A stretch of 8,782 nt of DNA, taken from Ignavibacteriota bacterium. Its GTDB lineage: Bacteria; Bacteroidota; Ignavibacteria; Tepidaquicellales; Tepidaquicellaceae. Position numbers and translations under genes: made by a program. A model generated the notes under the pieces. It was not told the origin of the DNA. It saw only the letters and a list, made by a program, of their open reading frames with translations, and did not search any database. Shown here in pieces: positions 1 through 5,238 of the stretch (positions are counted from its first letter, which is position 1; each line of letters begins with the position of its first letter). The stretch is taken from positions 20,612 to 29,393 of the forward strand of contig PNBM01000103.1 of NCBI GenBank assembly GCA_003135995.1, written 5' to 3'.

Positions 1-1038
1 CAACTCAAATTGTTCAGGTATTTCATTTGATTCTTTATTTACAGTAGTAACTCCGCCCGAGACAGTTTTAAGCAATCCCGAGCTTCCTGCGGCAATCCAT
101 CCAAAAAGTGAATTTAAAAAATAAACCGATTTCAAATTTGTTGTAATGGGAGAAACCTGGTCAGTCCAATTAAATCCCCCATTTTCAGTCTTTTTTATAA
201 GTGAATTATCACCAATAAACCATCCGGTCTGTGTATTAATAAAATAAAAACACCTTATCATCTGGGTCGTCACAGAAGGCAAATTGGTCCAGCTATTACC
301 TCCGTCAGGCGTGCGGGAAAAGTAAATCGAGCCAATATAAGAATATTTAAATCCTAAATTTAAATCATAAAAATAAATCTTCCCCGGATTTATACTAACT
401 CCCGAGCCCTGACTGATTACATTCCAGGATGAACCGCTGTTTGTAGTTTTGTAAACATTCAGGTAATACTGATTAAGAGGAGGTCCTGTAAAATATGAAC
501 CGTAAGCCCATCCGTTATTAAAATCTGCAAACCAGACATTTTCAGCAGATAAAGTAGTTGACTGAATTTGCCAGTTCGCTCCCGAATTTGATGATTTATA
601 TAAATAGATATCATAATACGGGCTTACCCAGATAATTGATGTTGCAACCGCTTGTCCCGTTCCGATTAAATGTAAATCCGTTATACTGTAATTTAATGTC
701 GCGGGACCGTTCAAAGTATTCCAGGTGGCTCCTCCGTCCGTTGTCCTTATTATTACCTGATTATCACCTGCCGCAACTGCTATGGATGAACTGAACATCA
801 GAATCGTATAAAGACTATATGTTGTTCCTGTACTCAGATTAGTCCAGTTTAGCCCGGCATTTGTGGTTTTTACAATAACACCGGAGTTTCCGCAAGCCAT
901 TCCCGTTAAAGAATCTGTAAAGTGAACGCAGTTATAAATGTGAGAATATCCGGTATTAACCTGTTGCCATCCCGGCACAGCCAAAGAAATACCCGGTAAC
1001 AAAACAATTAAAATACTTAAATAAAGTATGAATTTCAT
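1..1038 (-). CDS. Secreted Ycf48/BNR-repeat protein, C-terminus cut by window edge (likely T9SS cargo)
   Basis: The reverse strand is open from ATG at 1038 to base 1 (346 codons, no stop), so the gene is partial at its C-terminus. The start is set by AGGAGA at 1044-1049, five bases upstream. Residues 1-20 form a signal peptide with a hydrophobic core, ending near SLA/VPG. The mature part repeats a T-(T/N/P/E)-(D/N)-(A/G/S)-G-x-x-W motif at about residues 58-65, 99-106, 149-156, 198-205, 243-250 and 284-291, the signature of Ycf48-like/BNR beta-propeller blades ('the event happened in this time' type secreted proteins of Bacteroidota). The last visible residues, IPEQFEL, match the linker that in Ignavibacteria commonly precedes a type A T9SS sorting domain (SQNYPNPFNP). 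That domain itself lies outside the window. Function is probably cell-surface or extracellular; ligand unknown. Fold call is confident, T9SS export is inferred. Confidence 0.85.
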   Translation of the reverse strand, partial: MKFILYLSILIVLLPGISLAVPGWQQVNTGYSHIYNCVHFTDSLTGMACGNSGVIVKTTNAGLNWTNLSTGTTYSLYTILMFSSSIAVAAGDNQVIIRTTDGGATWNTLNGPATLNYSITDLHLIGTGQAVATSIIWVSPYYDIYLYKSSNSGANWQIQSTTLSAENVWFADFNNGWAYGSYFTGPPLNQYYLNVYKTTNSGSSWNVISQGSGVSINPGKIYFYDLNLGFKYSYIGSIYFSRTPDGGNSWTNLPSVTTQMIRCFYFINTQTGWFIGDNSLIKKTENGGFNWTDQVSPITTNLKSVYFLNSLFGWIAAGSSGLLKTVSGGVTTVNKESNEIPEQFEL

Positions 1039-1073
1039 TTTGTTCTCCTTATTTAATTTTTTTTATCTTATAT

Positions 1074-1119
1074 CGTTCCCAAATGCCTGCCCAGACTTGT
1101 CGGGGTCCTCTTGGGAACG
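1074..1119. repeat. Nested palindromic repeat, CGTTCCCAA outer arms
   Basis: Perfect 9-bp outer arms CGTTCCCAA (1074-1082) and TTGGGAACG (1111-1119) enclose a second imperfect palindrome at 1090-1105 (CCCaGAC-TT-GTCgGGG, one mismatch). It lies between the stop of the membrane-protein gene and the start of the Ycf48-like gene. Neither strand has a T-run directly after the arms, so a dispersed repeat is more likely than a simple terminator. Confidence 0.75.
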
Positions 1120-1173
1120 AAAGAAAAATGTTAATATGTGCTTTTGTTTTCTATATCATCTTTTTTTGGTTTA

Positions 1174-1851
1174 TTATTTTGTTTCTTCTGTTTTTTTAAG
1201 CGTTTTCCTGAAAATTAATAAACTAAACCAAGGTAAAATAAAATAAACAAATTGCAATAAATCCGGGGAAAAAATACTTTTATATGCTTTCCTTATCCAA
1301 CGTTCAGGTAATTTTGTCGCGTTGTTGTATTGTTCACTCATATTGTCATTTAAAACATAGATAGTATCGTTGTATGGATTTGCAAGTTGGTTAATAGAAT
1401 TGCTGGTTATAGATCTTGTTGTCATTTTTCTTTGGAGTAAATCTTGTTGATGTATATCGACGATATAAAAAAGGGGAATTACTATAAGTGTAATGAATAT
1501 TATTTTTTTCCTCATTTTTCCATTCCAAATAAAGATAAGATATACAAGACCTGAAATTATTGCACAATAAAACATAAGAGATTGCATCTTAATACTTTGA
1601 CCCGATGAAATTAAGTTATCAGAGGATGTCTCTCTTTCCTGAAGTAAATTAATAAGAACAGAATGATTGCTCTTTAGAAATTCTCCATTAATATTGGAAA
1701 TATCAGCAGGAAATAATATTTTTATGTTTGAATCAATAGCTTCTGGAGGCTCATTTATAAAGGATCTTAAAAGAAAAAGGATTACTAATAAAAGGAAAAC
1801 AATTATAACAAAAAGCTTATTTGTTTTAATGAATTCAAATATTTTTTTCAT
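1174..1851 (-). CDS. Hypothetical four-helix inner-membrane protein
   Basis: I do not recognise the family. The 225-residue product starts at ATG 1851, supported by AAAGGAG at 1856-1862. Predicted membrane helices are at about residues 13-29, 91-109, 116-132 and 198-214. With a Lys-rich N-terminus (MKKIFEFIKTNK), the two large hydrophilic loops (about 31-90 and 133-197) would lie on the periplasmic side, and the middle KMRKK turn and the KKTEETK tail in the cytoplasm. No catalytic motif is visible. The second loop contains several Asn/Tyr residues and ends in an amphipathic stretch (PERWIRKAYKSIF) just before the last helix. The gene is AT-rich, like the gene upstream at 1947-2969, from which it is separated by 95 bp including a strong hairpin. 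The two may have been acquired together, but the hairpin argues against tight co-expression. Confidence 0.75.
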   Translation of the reverse strand: MKKIFEFIKTNKLFVIIVFLLLVILFLLRSFINEPPEAIDSNIKILFPADISNINGEFLKSNHSVLINLLQERETSSDNLISSGQSIKMQSLMFYCAIISGLVYLIFIWNGKMRKKIIFITLIVIPLFYIVDIHQQDLLQRKMTTRSITSNSINQLANPYNDTIYVLNDNMSEQYNNATKLPERWIRKAYKSIFSPDLLQFVYFILPWFSLLIFRKTLKKTEETK

Positions 1852-1855
1852 ACAA

Positions 1856-1862
1856 CTCCTTT
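1856..1862 (-). promoter_or_regulatory. Shine-Dalgarno AAAGGAG of the membrane-protein gene
   Basis: On the minus strand AAAGGAG is followed by TTGT and the ATG at 1851, a normal although short spacing. It contrasts with the gene upstream (start 2969), which has only A/T before its ATG. Confidence 0.7.
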
Positions 1863-1899
1863 TTTAGATAACTCTAAAATGGAAATAATTAACATGCAT

Positions 1900-1943
1900 T
1901 TTTCCTCTTGTTCCTAAAGCGAACTTTGGAAACAAGAGGAAAA
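1900..1943. repeat. Long hairpin after the AdkA/NDT-like gene (terminator or repeat element)
   Basis: Arms TTTTCCTCTTGTT (1900-1912) and AACAAGAGGAAAA (1931-1943) pair perfectly over 13 bp. The interior continues as CC-(t)-AAAG / CTTT-GG with single-base bulges, closing on a four-base loop CGAA (TTCG on the minus strand). It begins three bases past the stop codon of the minus-strand gene at 1947, the right place for a terminator of that gene. The minus strand reads ATGCATG after the stem rather than a T-run, so intrinsic termination would be weak. The core is a variant of the GTTCC(C)AA palindromes found elsewhere in the window. Confidence 0.7.
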
Positions 1944-1946
1944 TAA

Positions 1947-2969
1947 TTATTTTTGTGCAAATTCTTCCAGATGAACGAATAATTCTTCAAAAGATGGAAC
2001 TATTATTTTTGTGGCATCAGATAAAAATGGACTTGCTTTAAATGGGAAGAGCATATAAACTGGTTTGCCATTTCTATTCGCATATATGATTTCGCTCATG
2101 ACTCCCGGAGATAATTTCTCAGTCATATAAATAACAACGACAGCATCTGATTGATCGATAAATTGATAATCTCTTTGAACAGTCCTTGATTTAATTATAT
2201 CGATACCTTTTTTAGTTAATTTACTAACGTTTGGAATGGAATTAGTAAGTTTCATGTCTTCAATCGACAATGGGTTAAAAACAATAAAAATTTTTTCTAA
2301 TTGATCAAGTATTGGTCCTTGTATTTTTTTTAATAGTTGAGGATTTGATTTTTCAATTGCTGTTATTGGATAACTTAAATAAATTTTCTTTTTATTAGTA
2401 CACATTAAATCTGATAAATTGGATATATTATGTTGACTTGATACTAAATATATAGGGGCATTAGTCATGTCAGCGAGCATTTCAGTAATAAATTCTTCCT
2501 CCATTAACCAATATTGAGTTTCTAATAAATCTGGTAGTTTTACGCTTTTCCATTTCGGATTTTTCTTATTTGTTTGATAAATATCTGTGACATTATTAAT
2601 AACATTTATGAATCCATCAGGTTTTAAACTTAATATCTCATTAATAGTAAATCCAGGAATTAATCTTTGTTTCCATCTGAATGTAAGATGAACACCGATT
2701 AAATGAAATTCAATATTAGAATTTTTTAATATTTCAGAATTAATTTCACTAATAGCCAAACTTCTTGCTAAAGATAATGTATTTAAATCCAAATCTAATA
2801 TGCTATCATCCTCAACTTTAATTTTGTTTTTTGCACATACTTGTCTAATAATATTTCCCAAATCATAAATCATAACATTTTTTTTCTTTCTCTTTAATTC
2901 TTTTTTTATATCTTCTAAAAATTCAATTCTCCCACTTCCAGATATACCAGTAAATATCCATTTATTCAT
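1947..2969 (-). CDS. Fusion of adenylate-kinase-like P-loop domain and nucleoside 2-deoxyribosyltransferase-like domain
   Basis: The product has 340 residues. Residues 1-180 follow the layout of archaeal-type adenylate kinase AdkA: beta strand and P-loop-like GISGSGRI (residues 8-15), a basic helix, YDLGNIIRQV (35-44, compare the nucleotide-binding region after the P-loop), FHLIGVHLTFRWKQRLIPGF (88-107, compare the DTH...GYLPGLP segment), LKPDGFINVIN (115-125), and LMEEEFITEML...APIYLVSSQ (155-179). The Walker A Lys and Ser/Thr are replaced by Arg13... more exactly GR-I stands where GK-S/T is expected (Arg14, Ile15 counting Met as 1), so ATP hydrolysis is doubtful. Residues 195-310 resemble nucleoside 2-deoxyribosyltransferases: KIYLSYPIT (195-203), FNPLSIED (231-238), FIDQSDAVVVIY (270-281) and PGVMSEIIYANRNGKPVY (288-305), where Glu293 fits the catalytic Glu. 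The ATG has no clear Shine-Dalgarno. Substrate is unknown; modified nucleotide turnover or stress/defence signalling are possibilities only. Both domain calls are by eye. Confidence 0.75.
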   Translation of the reverse strand: MNKWIFTGISGSGRIEFLEDIKKELKRKKKNVMIYDLGNIIRQVCAKNKIKVEDDSILDLDLNTLSLARSLAISEINSEILKNSNIEFHLIGVHLTFRWKQRLIPGFTINEILSLKPDGFINVINNVTDIYQTNKKNPKWKSVKLPDLLETQYWLMEEEFITEMLADMTNAPIYLVSSQHNISNLSDLMCTNKKKIYLSYPITAIEKSNPQLLKKIQGPILDQLEKIFIVFNPLSIEDMKLTNSIPNVSKLTKKGIDIIKSRTVQRDYQFIDQSDAVVVIYMTEKLSPGVMSEIIYANRNGKPVYMLFPFKASPFLSDATKIIVPSFEELFVHLEEFAQK

Positions 2970-3198
2970 TTTTAAAATTTTAATTGATTTTATAAAATAT
3001 TTTTAAAAAAATAAGAAATGCATCTCCTCCGTGTTGCGATGTGTTATGTTCTCATATTGAATGTAAATATTTTTATTTTATTTTTAAATGATTAAAAAAA
3101 TATAAATTATTTAGGGTTTGATACTTTACGGGAGGGAGGTTTTGCGGTTTTTGTTGGTTTGAATTACCGGAACTTGAGCGATATAAATATTTAATAAA

Positions 3199-3232
3199 AA
3201 AAAACGTTCCCTGCCGATAGGGAACGTTTTTT
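3199..3232. repeat. 14-bp perfect hairpin with A/T flanks (terminator-shaped palindrome)
   Basis: Arms AAAAAACGTTCCCT (3199-3212) and AGGGAACGTTTTTT (3219-3232) are exact complements around the six-base loop GCCGAT. An A-run on one side and a T-run on the other give it the form of a bidirectional intrinsic terminator. No gene ends nearby on either strand (it lies between divergent genes), so it may instead be a compact member of the CGTTCCC repeat family. Confidence 0.75.
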
Positions 3233-3334
3233 AAGAAAGGTAGAGCAATGACTATCAAAAAAGCACTTGCAATTCAAATTTATATATAATTTTTTGATTT
3301 TAAAAGCAAATTTTTTTTCTGAGTCAGAATACTC

Positions 3335-3376
3335 AAAAGCACACACCCCTAAATCCCCTCTTTATAGAGGGGACTT
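3335..3376. repeat. CCCCTAAATCCCCT palindromic element, copy 1 (simple loop)
   Basis: A 25-bp sequence starting at 3335 (AAAAGCACACACCCC...) recurs exactly at 3394. In this copy the arms TCCCCTCT (3354-3361) and AGAGGGGA (3366-3373) pair perfectly around TTAT. With one mismatch the pairing extends to 3351-3376. Similar 'cccctaaatcccc...ggggactt' palindromes are dispersed in many bacterial genomes. Confidence 0.75.
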
Positions 3377-3393
3377 TTAAGTGGAGACTTATG

Positions 3394-3468
3394 AAAAGCA
3401 CACACCCCTAAATCCCCTTCCCGACAAGTCGGGATCAAAAGCAAAGAGCGACTTATTAGAGGGCACTT
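3394..3468. repeat. CCCCTAAATCCCCT palindromic element, copy 2, with inserted palindrome
   Basis: The left 25 bp (3394-3418) are identical to copy 1 and the right side (AGAGGGCACTT, 3458-3468) matches copy 1 with one change. Between them are 39 bases instead of 6. The extra DNA starts with the palindrome TCCCGACAAGTCGGGA (3419-3434), so the loop of the element appears to have received an insertion of roughly 33 bp. Confidence 0.7.
3419..3434. repeat. Small palindrome TCCCGACAAGTCGGGA
   Basis: Seven-bp perfect arms TCCCGAC/GTCGGGA around AA. The same module, with one mismatch and a TT centre, sits inside the unrelated CGTTCCCAA element at 1090-1105. Confidence 0.75.
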
Positions 3469-3477
3469 ATAAAAAAA

Positions 3478-3519
3478 CGTTCCCAATCCTGAAACAAGTT
3501 CAGGAGGAGTTTGGGAACG
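3478..3519. repeat. Nested palindromic repeat, CGTTCCCAA outer arms, second copy
   Basis: Outer arms CGTTCCCAA (3478-3486) and TTGGGAACG (3511-3519) are identical to those at 1074-1119. The inside differs: here it is TCCTGAA (3487-3493) / TTCAGGA (3499-3505) around ACAAG. Same outer frame, different inner palindrome. Confidence 0.75.
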
Positions 3520-3533
3520 AGGGTTAAAAAATA

Positions 3534-3698
3534 TTCCGCTTAAGCGGGAAAATTATCTGCTTAAGAGATTCAACAAATAATTAAGCGGGGAAATGTTCCG
3601 CTTAAGCGGGAAAATGTTCCGCTAAAGCGGGGAAATGTTCTGCTTAAACGGGAAAATGTTCCGCTTAAGCGGGAAAACTTTCCGCTCAGGCAAAAAAA
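3534..3698. repeat. Seven-unit 21-bp tandem array of CCGCTTAAGCGG palindromes
   Basis: Units begin at 3534, 3555, 3596, 3617, 3638, 3659 and 3680. The consensus is TTCCGCTTAAGCGGGAAAA followed by two spacer bases, mostly TG. Each unit centres on the 12-bp palindrome CCGCTTAAGCGG. Spacing is exactly 21 bp except unit 2, which carries an exact 20-bp insertion (3566-3585), with TTAAG on both sides (3561-3565 and 3581-3585). The outermost right unit (3680) has decayed on its right side. The array ends about 280 bp before the first barrel gene. Confidence 0.85.
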
Positions 3699-3746
3699 TA
3701 TAGAAACAAACAAAAAATGAAATGAACTTAGATAAAAAAATTAAAA

Positions 3747-3778
3747 TCTTTCGCGGGATATTTTTCGGGAACGAAAGA
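3747..3778. repeat. Partial CGAAAG/GGGAACG palindrome
   Basis: TCTTTCG (3747-3753) pairs with CGAAAGA (3772-3778). The right half GGGAACGAAAGAAA is the same as the sequence at 1113-1126 beside the first CGTTCCCAA element, so this looks like a degraded member of that family. Confidence 0.5.
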
Positions 3779-3976
3779 AATAAAATTTGGGTTTTATTGA
3801 ATCTATATATTAGATTAGCATTTATTTTGTTCTTTAGTTTTAACGAATTTTAGGATGAATGGAGATGATAAAAAGTGATGAGATAAATAAATTTCTCAAA
3901 ACTTTTTTCGGAGGATACGAGTTAATTTTCTGTTTAAATTAATTTTTCAAAAACTTTATTTTTCAGGGAGAACGTT

Positions 3977-4735
3977 ATGAAAAAGAATATTTTAGCTCTA
4001 CTAATTTTATTATTAACTGTCAATTTTTTAAATGCCCAGTCGAAAGATATGAATGACTGCGAAGGCTGTAAAGGCGATTTCGGGTTTGTGAATTTTCTTA
4101 TGGGACCGAGCATTCCTATCGGAAACTTCGCGGATAAAAGTTTAACAAATTCGAATGCGGGTTTTGCGGACGTAGGCTCGAAGGTTGAACTTAATGCTGG
4201 AATTCACCTTACACCCGTTATTAGTGCAAATTTCAAGGCATTCTATTCCGTGAACGGTTTCGATATTGCGAGCTATACAAGCGCACTTTCGCAGAATTCC
4301 CCGGGAACGGTATGGAAAACCGCAGGCAGAAGCTATGATATATACGGCGGATTGCTCGGACTTTCTTATTCCTATCCGGGTCTGGGAAAATTTGTCGCGG
4401 ACTTTAAAGCTATGGGCGGCTTGATGCAAATTTCGAGCTCGGCTTTTAGCGTATCGAATAATATAGGGGAAAGTCTTAGCGGAAGCAATTTTTCGGCGAC
4501 TTCATTTGCGTATATGATATCTATGGGCGGTTATTATCCGATTGGAAATTTGATTGACCTTACGGGAAGCTTAGAATATCTTGGCTCAAAACCTGAGATG
4601 CAAAATAATAATTTTGCTATTAATACTCCTCCTAAATCAGCAACATCTACGAACACCGTCAATACAAGTTTATCAAACGTAAGGCAGGACGTGAGTTTGC
4701 TGACAATTAATCTGGGCGTGAGACTGAAATTTTAA
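3977..4735 (+). CDS. Outer-membrane beta-barrel protein, paralogue 1
   Basis: The product has 252 residues. The start is fixed by GGGAG at 3966-3970, six bases before ATG. Residues 1-20 are a signal peptide (hydrophobic core LALLILLL, cleavage at LNA/Q21). The mature N-terminus has a CxxC pair, Cys28-Glu-Gly-Cys31. The rest alternates amphipathic strands with Gly/aromatic turns and ends in GVRLKF, with the terminal Phe typical of substrates of the BAM assembly machine. Conserved blocks shared with the two downstream genes include GPSIPIGNFADK, GFADVG, PGTVWK, KAMGGLMQ, and GGYYPIGNLIDL. Length fits an 8-10-stranded barrel of the OmpA-like/OMP_b-brl type. It acts in the outer membrane; transport, adhesion or structural role cannot be told. 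Unlike its paralogues it lacks the TGGCAC promoter element, and the repeat-rich region lies just upstream. Confidence 0.85.
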   Translation: MKKNILALLILLLTVNFLNAQSKDMNDCEGCKGDFGFVNFLMGPSIPIGNFADKSLTNSNAGFADVGSKVELNAGIHLTPVISANFKAFYSVNGFDIASYTSALSQNSPGTVWKTAGRSYDIYGGLLGLSYSYPGLGKFVADFKAMGGLMQISSSAFSVSNNIGESLSGSNFSATSFAYMISMGGYYPIGNLIDLTGSLEYLGSKPEMQNNNFAINTPPKSATSTNTVNTSLSNVRQDVSLLTINLGVRLKF

Positions 4736-4773
4736 ACTGCAAAATTTTTAATCGGGTTTTTAACAGGAACTAA

Positions 4774-4962
4774 AGTCAATATAATGGAATTCAGATTCCT
4801 CGGGTTGGAGGCTCTTTGAAATTAGCCTTAAAATATTTTGGTGAAAAGGAAATAAAGAAAACAAAGATTGAAAAGGAATTCGATTTATACCGATGGAATT
4901 TCCGATTAATCCCTGCTCTAAAACAATGCGGGAATTCCGGGATGACAAAGAGGAATCTATGA
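4774..4962 (+). pseudogene. Possible remnant of a C39-like peptidase gene
   Basis: A 62-codon frame is open between stops at 4771 and 4960 but has no start codon with a ribosome binding site. Its translation contains GGSLKLALKYFGEKEI and, after about 20 residues, RLIPALKQCG. These resemble the first helix of papain-like C39 peptidases (CGPASLKMVLKYFG) and the later LVKALKKLG helix. The catalytic Cys position is occupied by GG, and the frame ends in repeat-like sequence (GGGATGACAAAGAGGAATCT). If the resemblance is right, only about the first 50 residues of the domain remain. It could equally be chance in a repeat-derived sequence. Confidence 0.25.
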
Positions 4963-4977
4963 AGCATTATAGCAAAT

Positions 4978-5005
4978 TTTCACGTTTCACATTTCACCTT
5001 TCACG
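4978..5005. repeat. Four tandem heptamers TTTCACN
   Basis: TTTCACG, TTTCACA, TTTCACC and TTTCACG follow one another without gaps. This is a short low-complexity tandem repeat with no evident function. Confidence 0.7.
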
Positions 5006-5172
5006 ATTTTACCAAAAAATTTAATCTCCTGTTTTAATTTTACTTTATTATAGTACAGCGATTAAATAAGAAATTAATCCGGTTTTCATAGTCTAAATAC
5101 TATCTTTTAAATTATAATTCTTAACATTCATATCTTTTTACGTCCAAAAAAGTTTAAAAACCGTCATTTTTT

Positions 5173-5187
5173 TGGCACGATATTTAC
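5173..5187 (+). promoter_or_regulatory. -24/-12 (sigma-54-like) promoter candidate of barrel gene 2
   Basis: TGGCAC (5173-5178), five bases, then TTAC (5184-5187). Sigma-54 promoters read TGGCAC-N5-TTGC, so the match is full in the -24 box and differs by G to A in the -12 box. Transcription would start near 5199, giving a leader of about 40 bases to the ATG at 5239. The same element with the same TTAC stands before barrel gene 3. Confidence 0.55.
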
Positions 5188-5223
5188 AATATATAATGGC
5201 TGACATTGCTATTTATAAAAAAT

Positions 5224-5231
5224 AAAGGGAG
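5224..5231 (+). promoter_or_regulatory. Shine-Dalgarno that sets the start of barrel gene 2
   Basis: AAAGGGAG lies seven bases before ATG 5239. An in-frame TTG at 5206 would add eleven residues in front of the signal peptide, has no site of its own, and would place this sequence inside the gene. ATG 5239 is therefore preferred. Confidence 0.8.
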
Positions 5232-5238
5232 CTGTAAT

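Larger units (their letters stand above)
2970..3976. other. 1-kb gene-free, repeat-rich intergenic region
   Basis: This gap separates the minus-strand fusion gene from the plus-strand barrel genes. I see no convincing gene: the longest open frames have no ribosome binding site and run across palindromes. It holds, in order, a strong SD-like GGAGGAG (minus strand, 3024-3030), a 14-bp perfect hairpin, two copies of a CCCCTAAATCCCCT-type element, a CGTTCCCAA nested palindrome, a 21-bp tandem palindrome array, and a partial CGAAAG palindrome. The last 200 bp before 3977 are AT-rich leader with no recognisable promoter of the TGGCAC type seen at the next two genes. Confidence 0.8.
4736..5172 (+). 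other. Intergenic gap with decayed open frame and upstream sequences of barrel gene 2
   Basis: About 500 bp separate barrel genes 1 and 2. The first half contains the possible gene remnant at 4774-4962 bracketed by a 9-bp inverted repeat (AGATTCCTC at 4793-4801, GAGGAATCT at 4950-4958), then a short TTTCAC repeat. The second half is AT-rich; it includes AGTCTAAA at 5090-5097, comparable in position to the AGTCTTAA pair before gene 3. No convincing terminator follows gene 1. Confidence 0.6.

Noticed and set aside
1028..1246. 72-codon plus-strand open frame
   Set aside because: It overlaps the start of the Ycf48-like gene and crosses the nested palindrome; Phe-rich low-complexity translation from AT-rich DNA.
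1900..1943. Certain intrinsic terminator
   Set aside because: The stem is strong and well placed, but no T-run follows on the minus strand, so it is listed as hairpin/repeat instead.
3073..3258. 61-codon minus-strand open frame
   Set aside because: It runs through the perfect hairpin at 3199-3232, has no convincing ribosome binding site and no recognisable domain.
3565..3717. Open frame through the 21-bp array giving PLKREN-V heptapeptide repeats
   Set aside because: The 21-bp period automatically keeps a frame open, and the palindrome reads PLKR on both strands. There is no start codon or ribosome site, the 20-bp insertion breaks the frame, and substitutions do not favour silent changes.
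4142..4429. 95-codon minus-strand open frame in barrel gene 1
   Set aside because: Antisense to a conserved barrel gene with signal peptide and paralogues.
5206..5238. TTG start giving eleven extra residues to barrel gene 2
   Set aside because: The Shine-Dalgarno AAAGGGAG at 5224-5231 fits ATG 5239, and the extension would precede a complete signal peptide.
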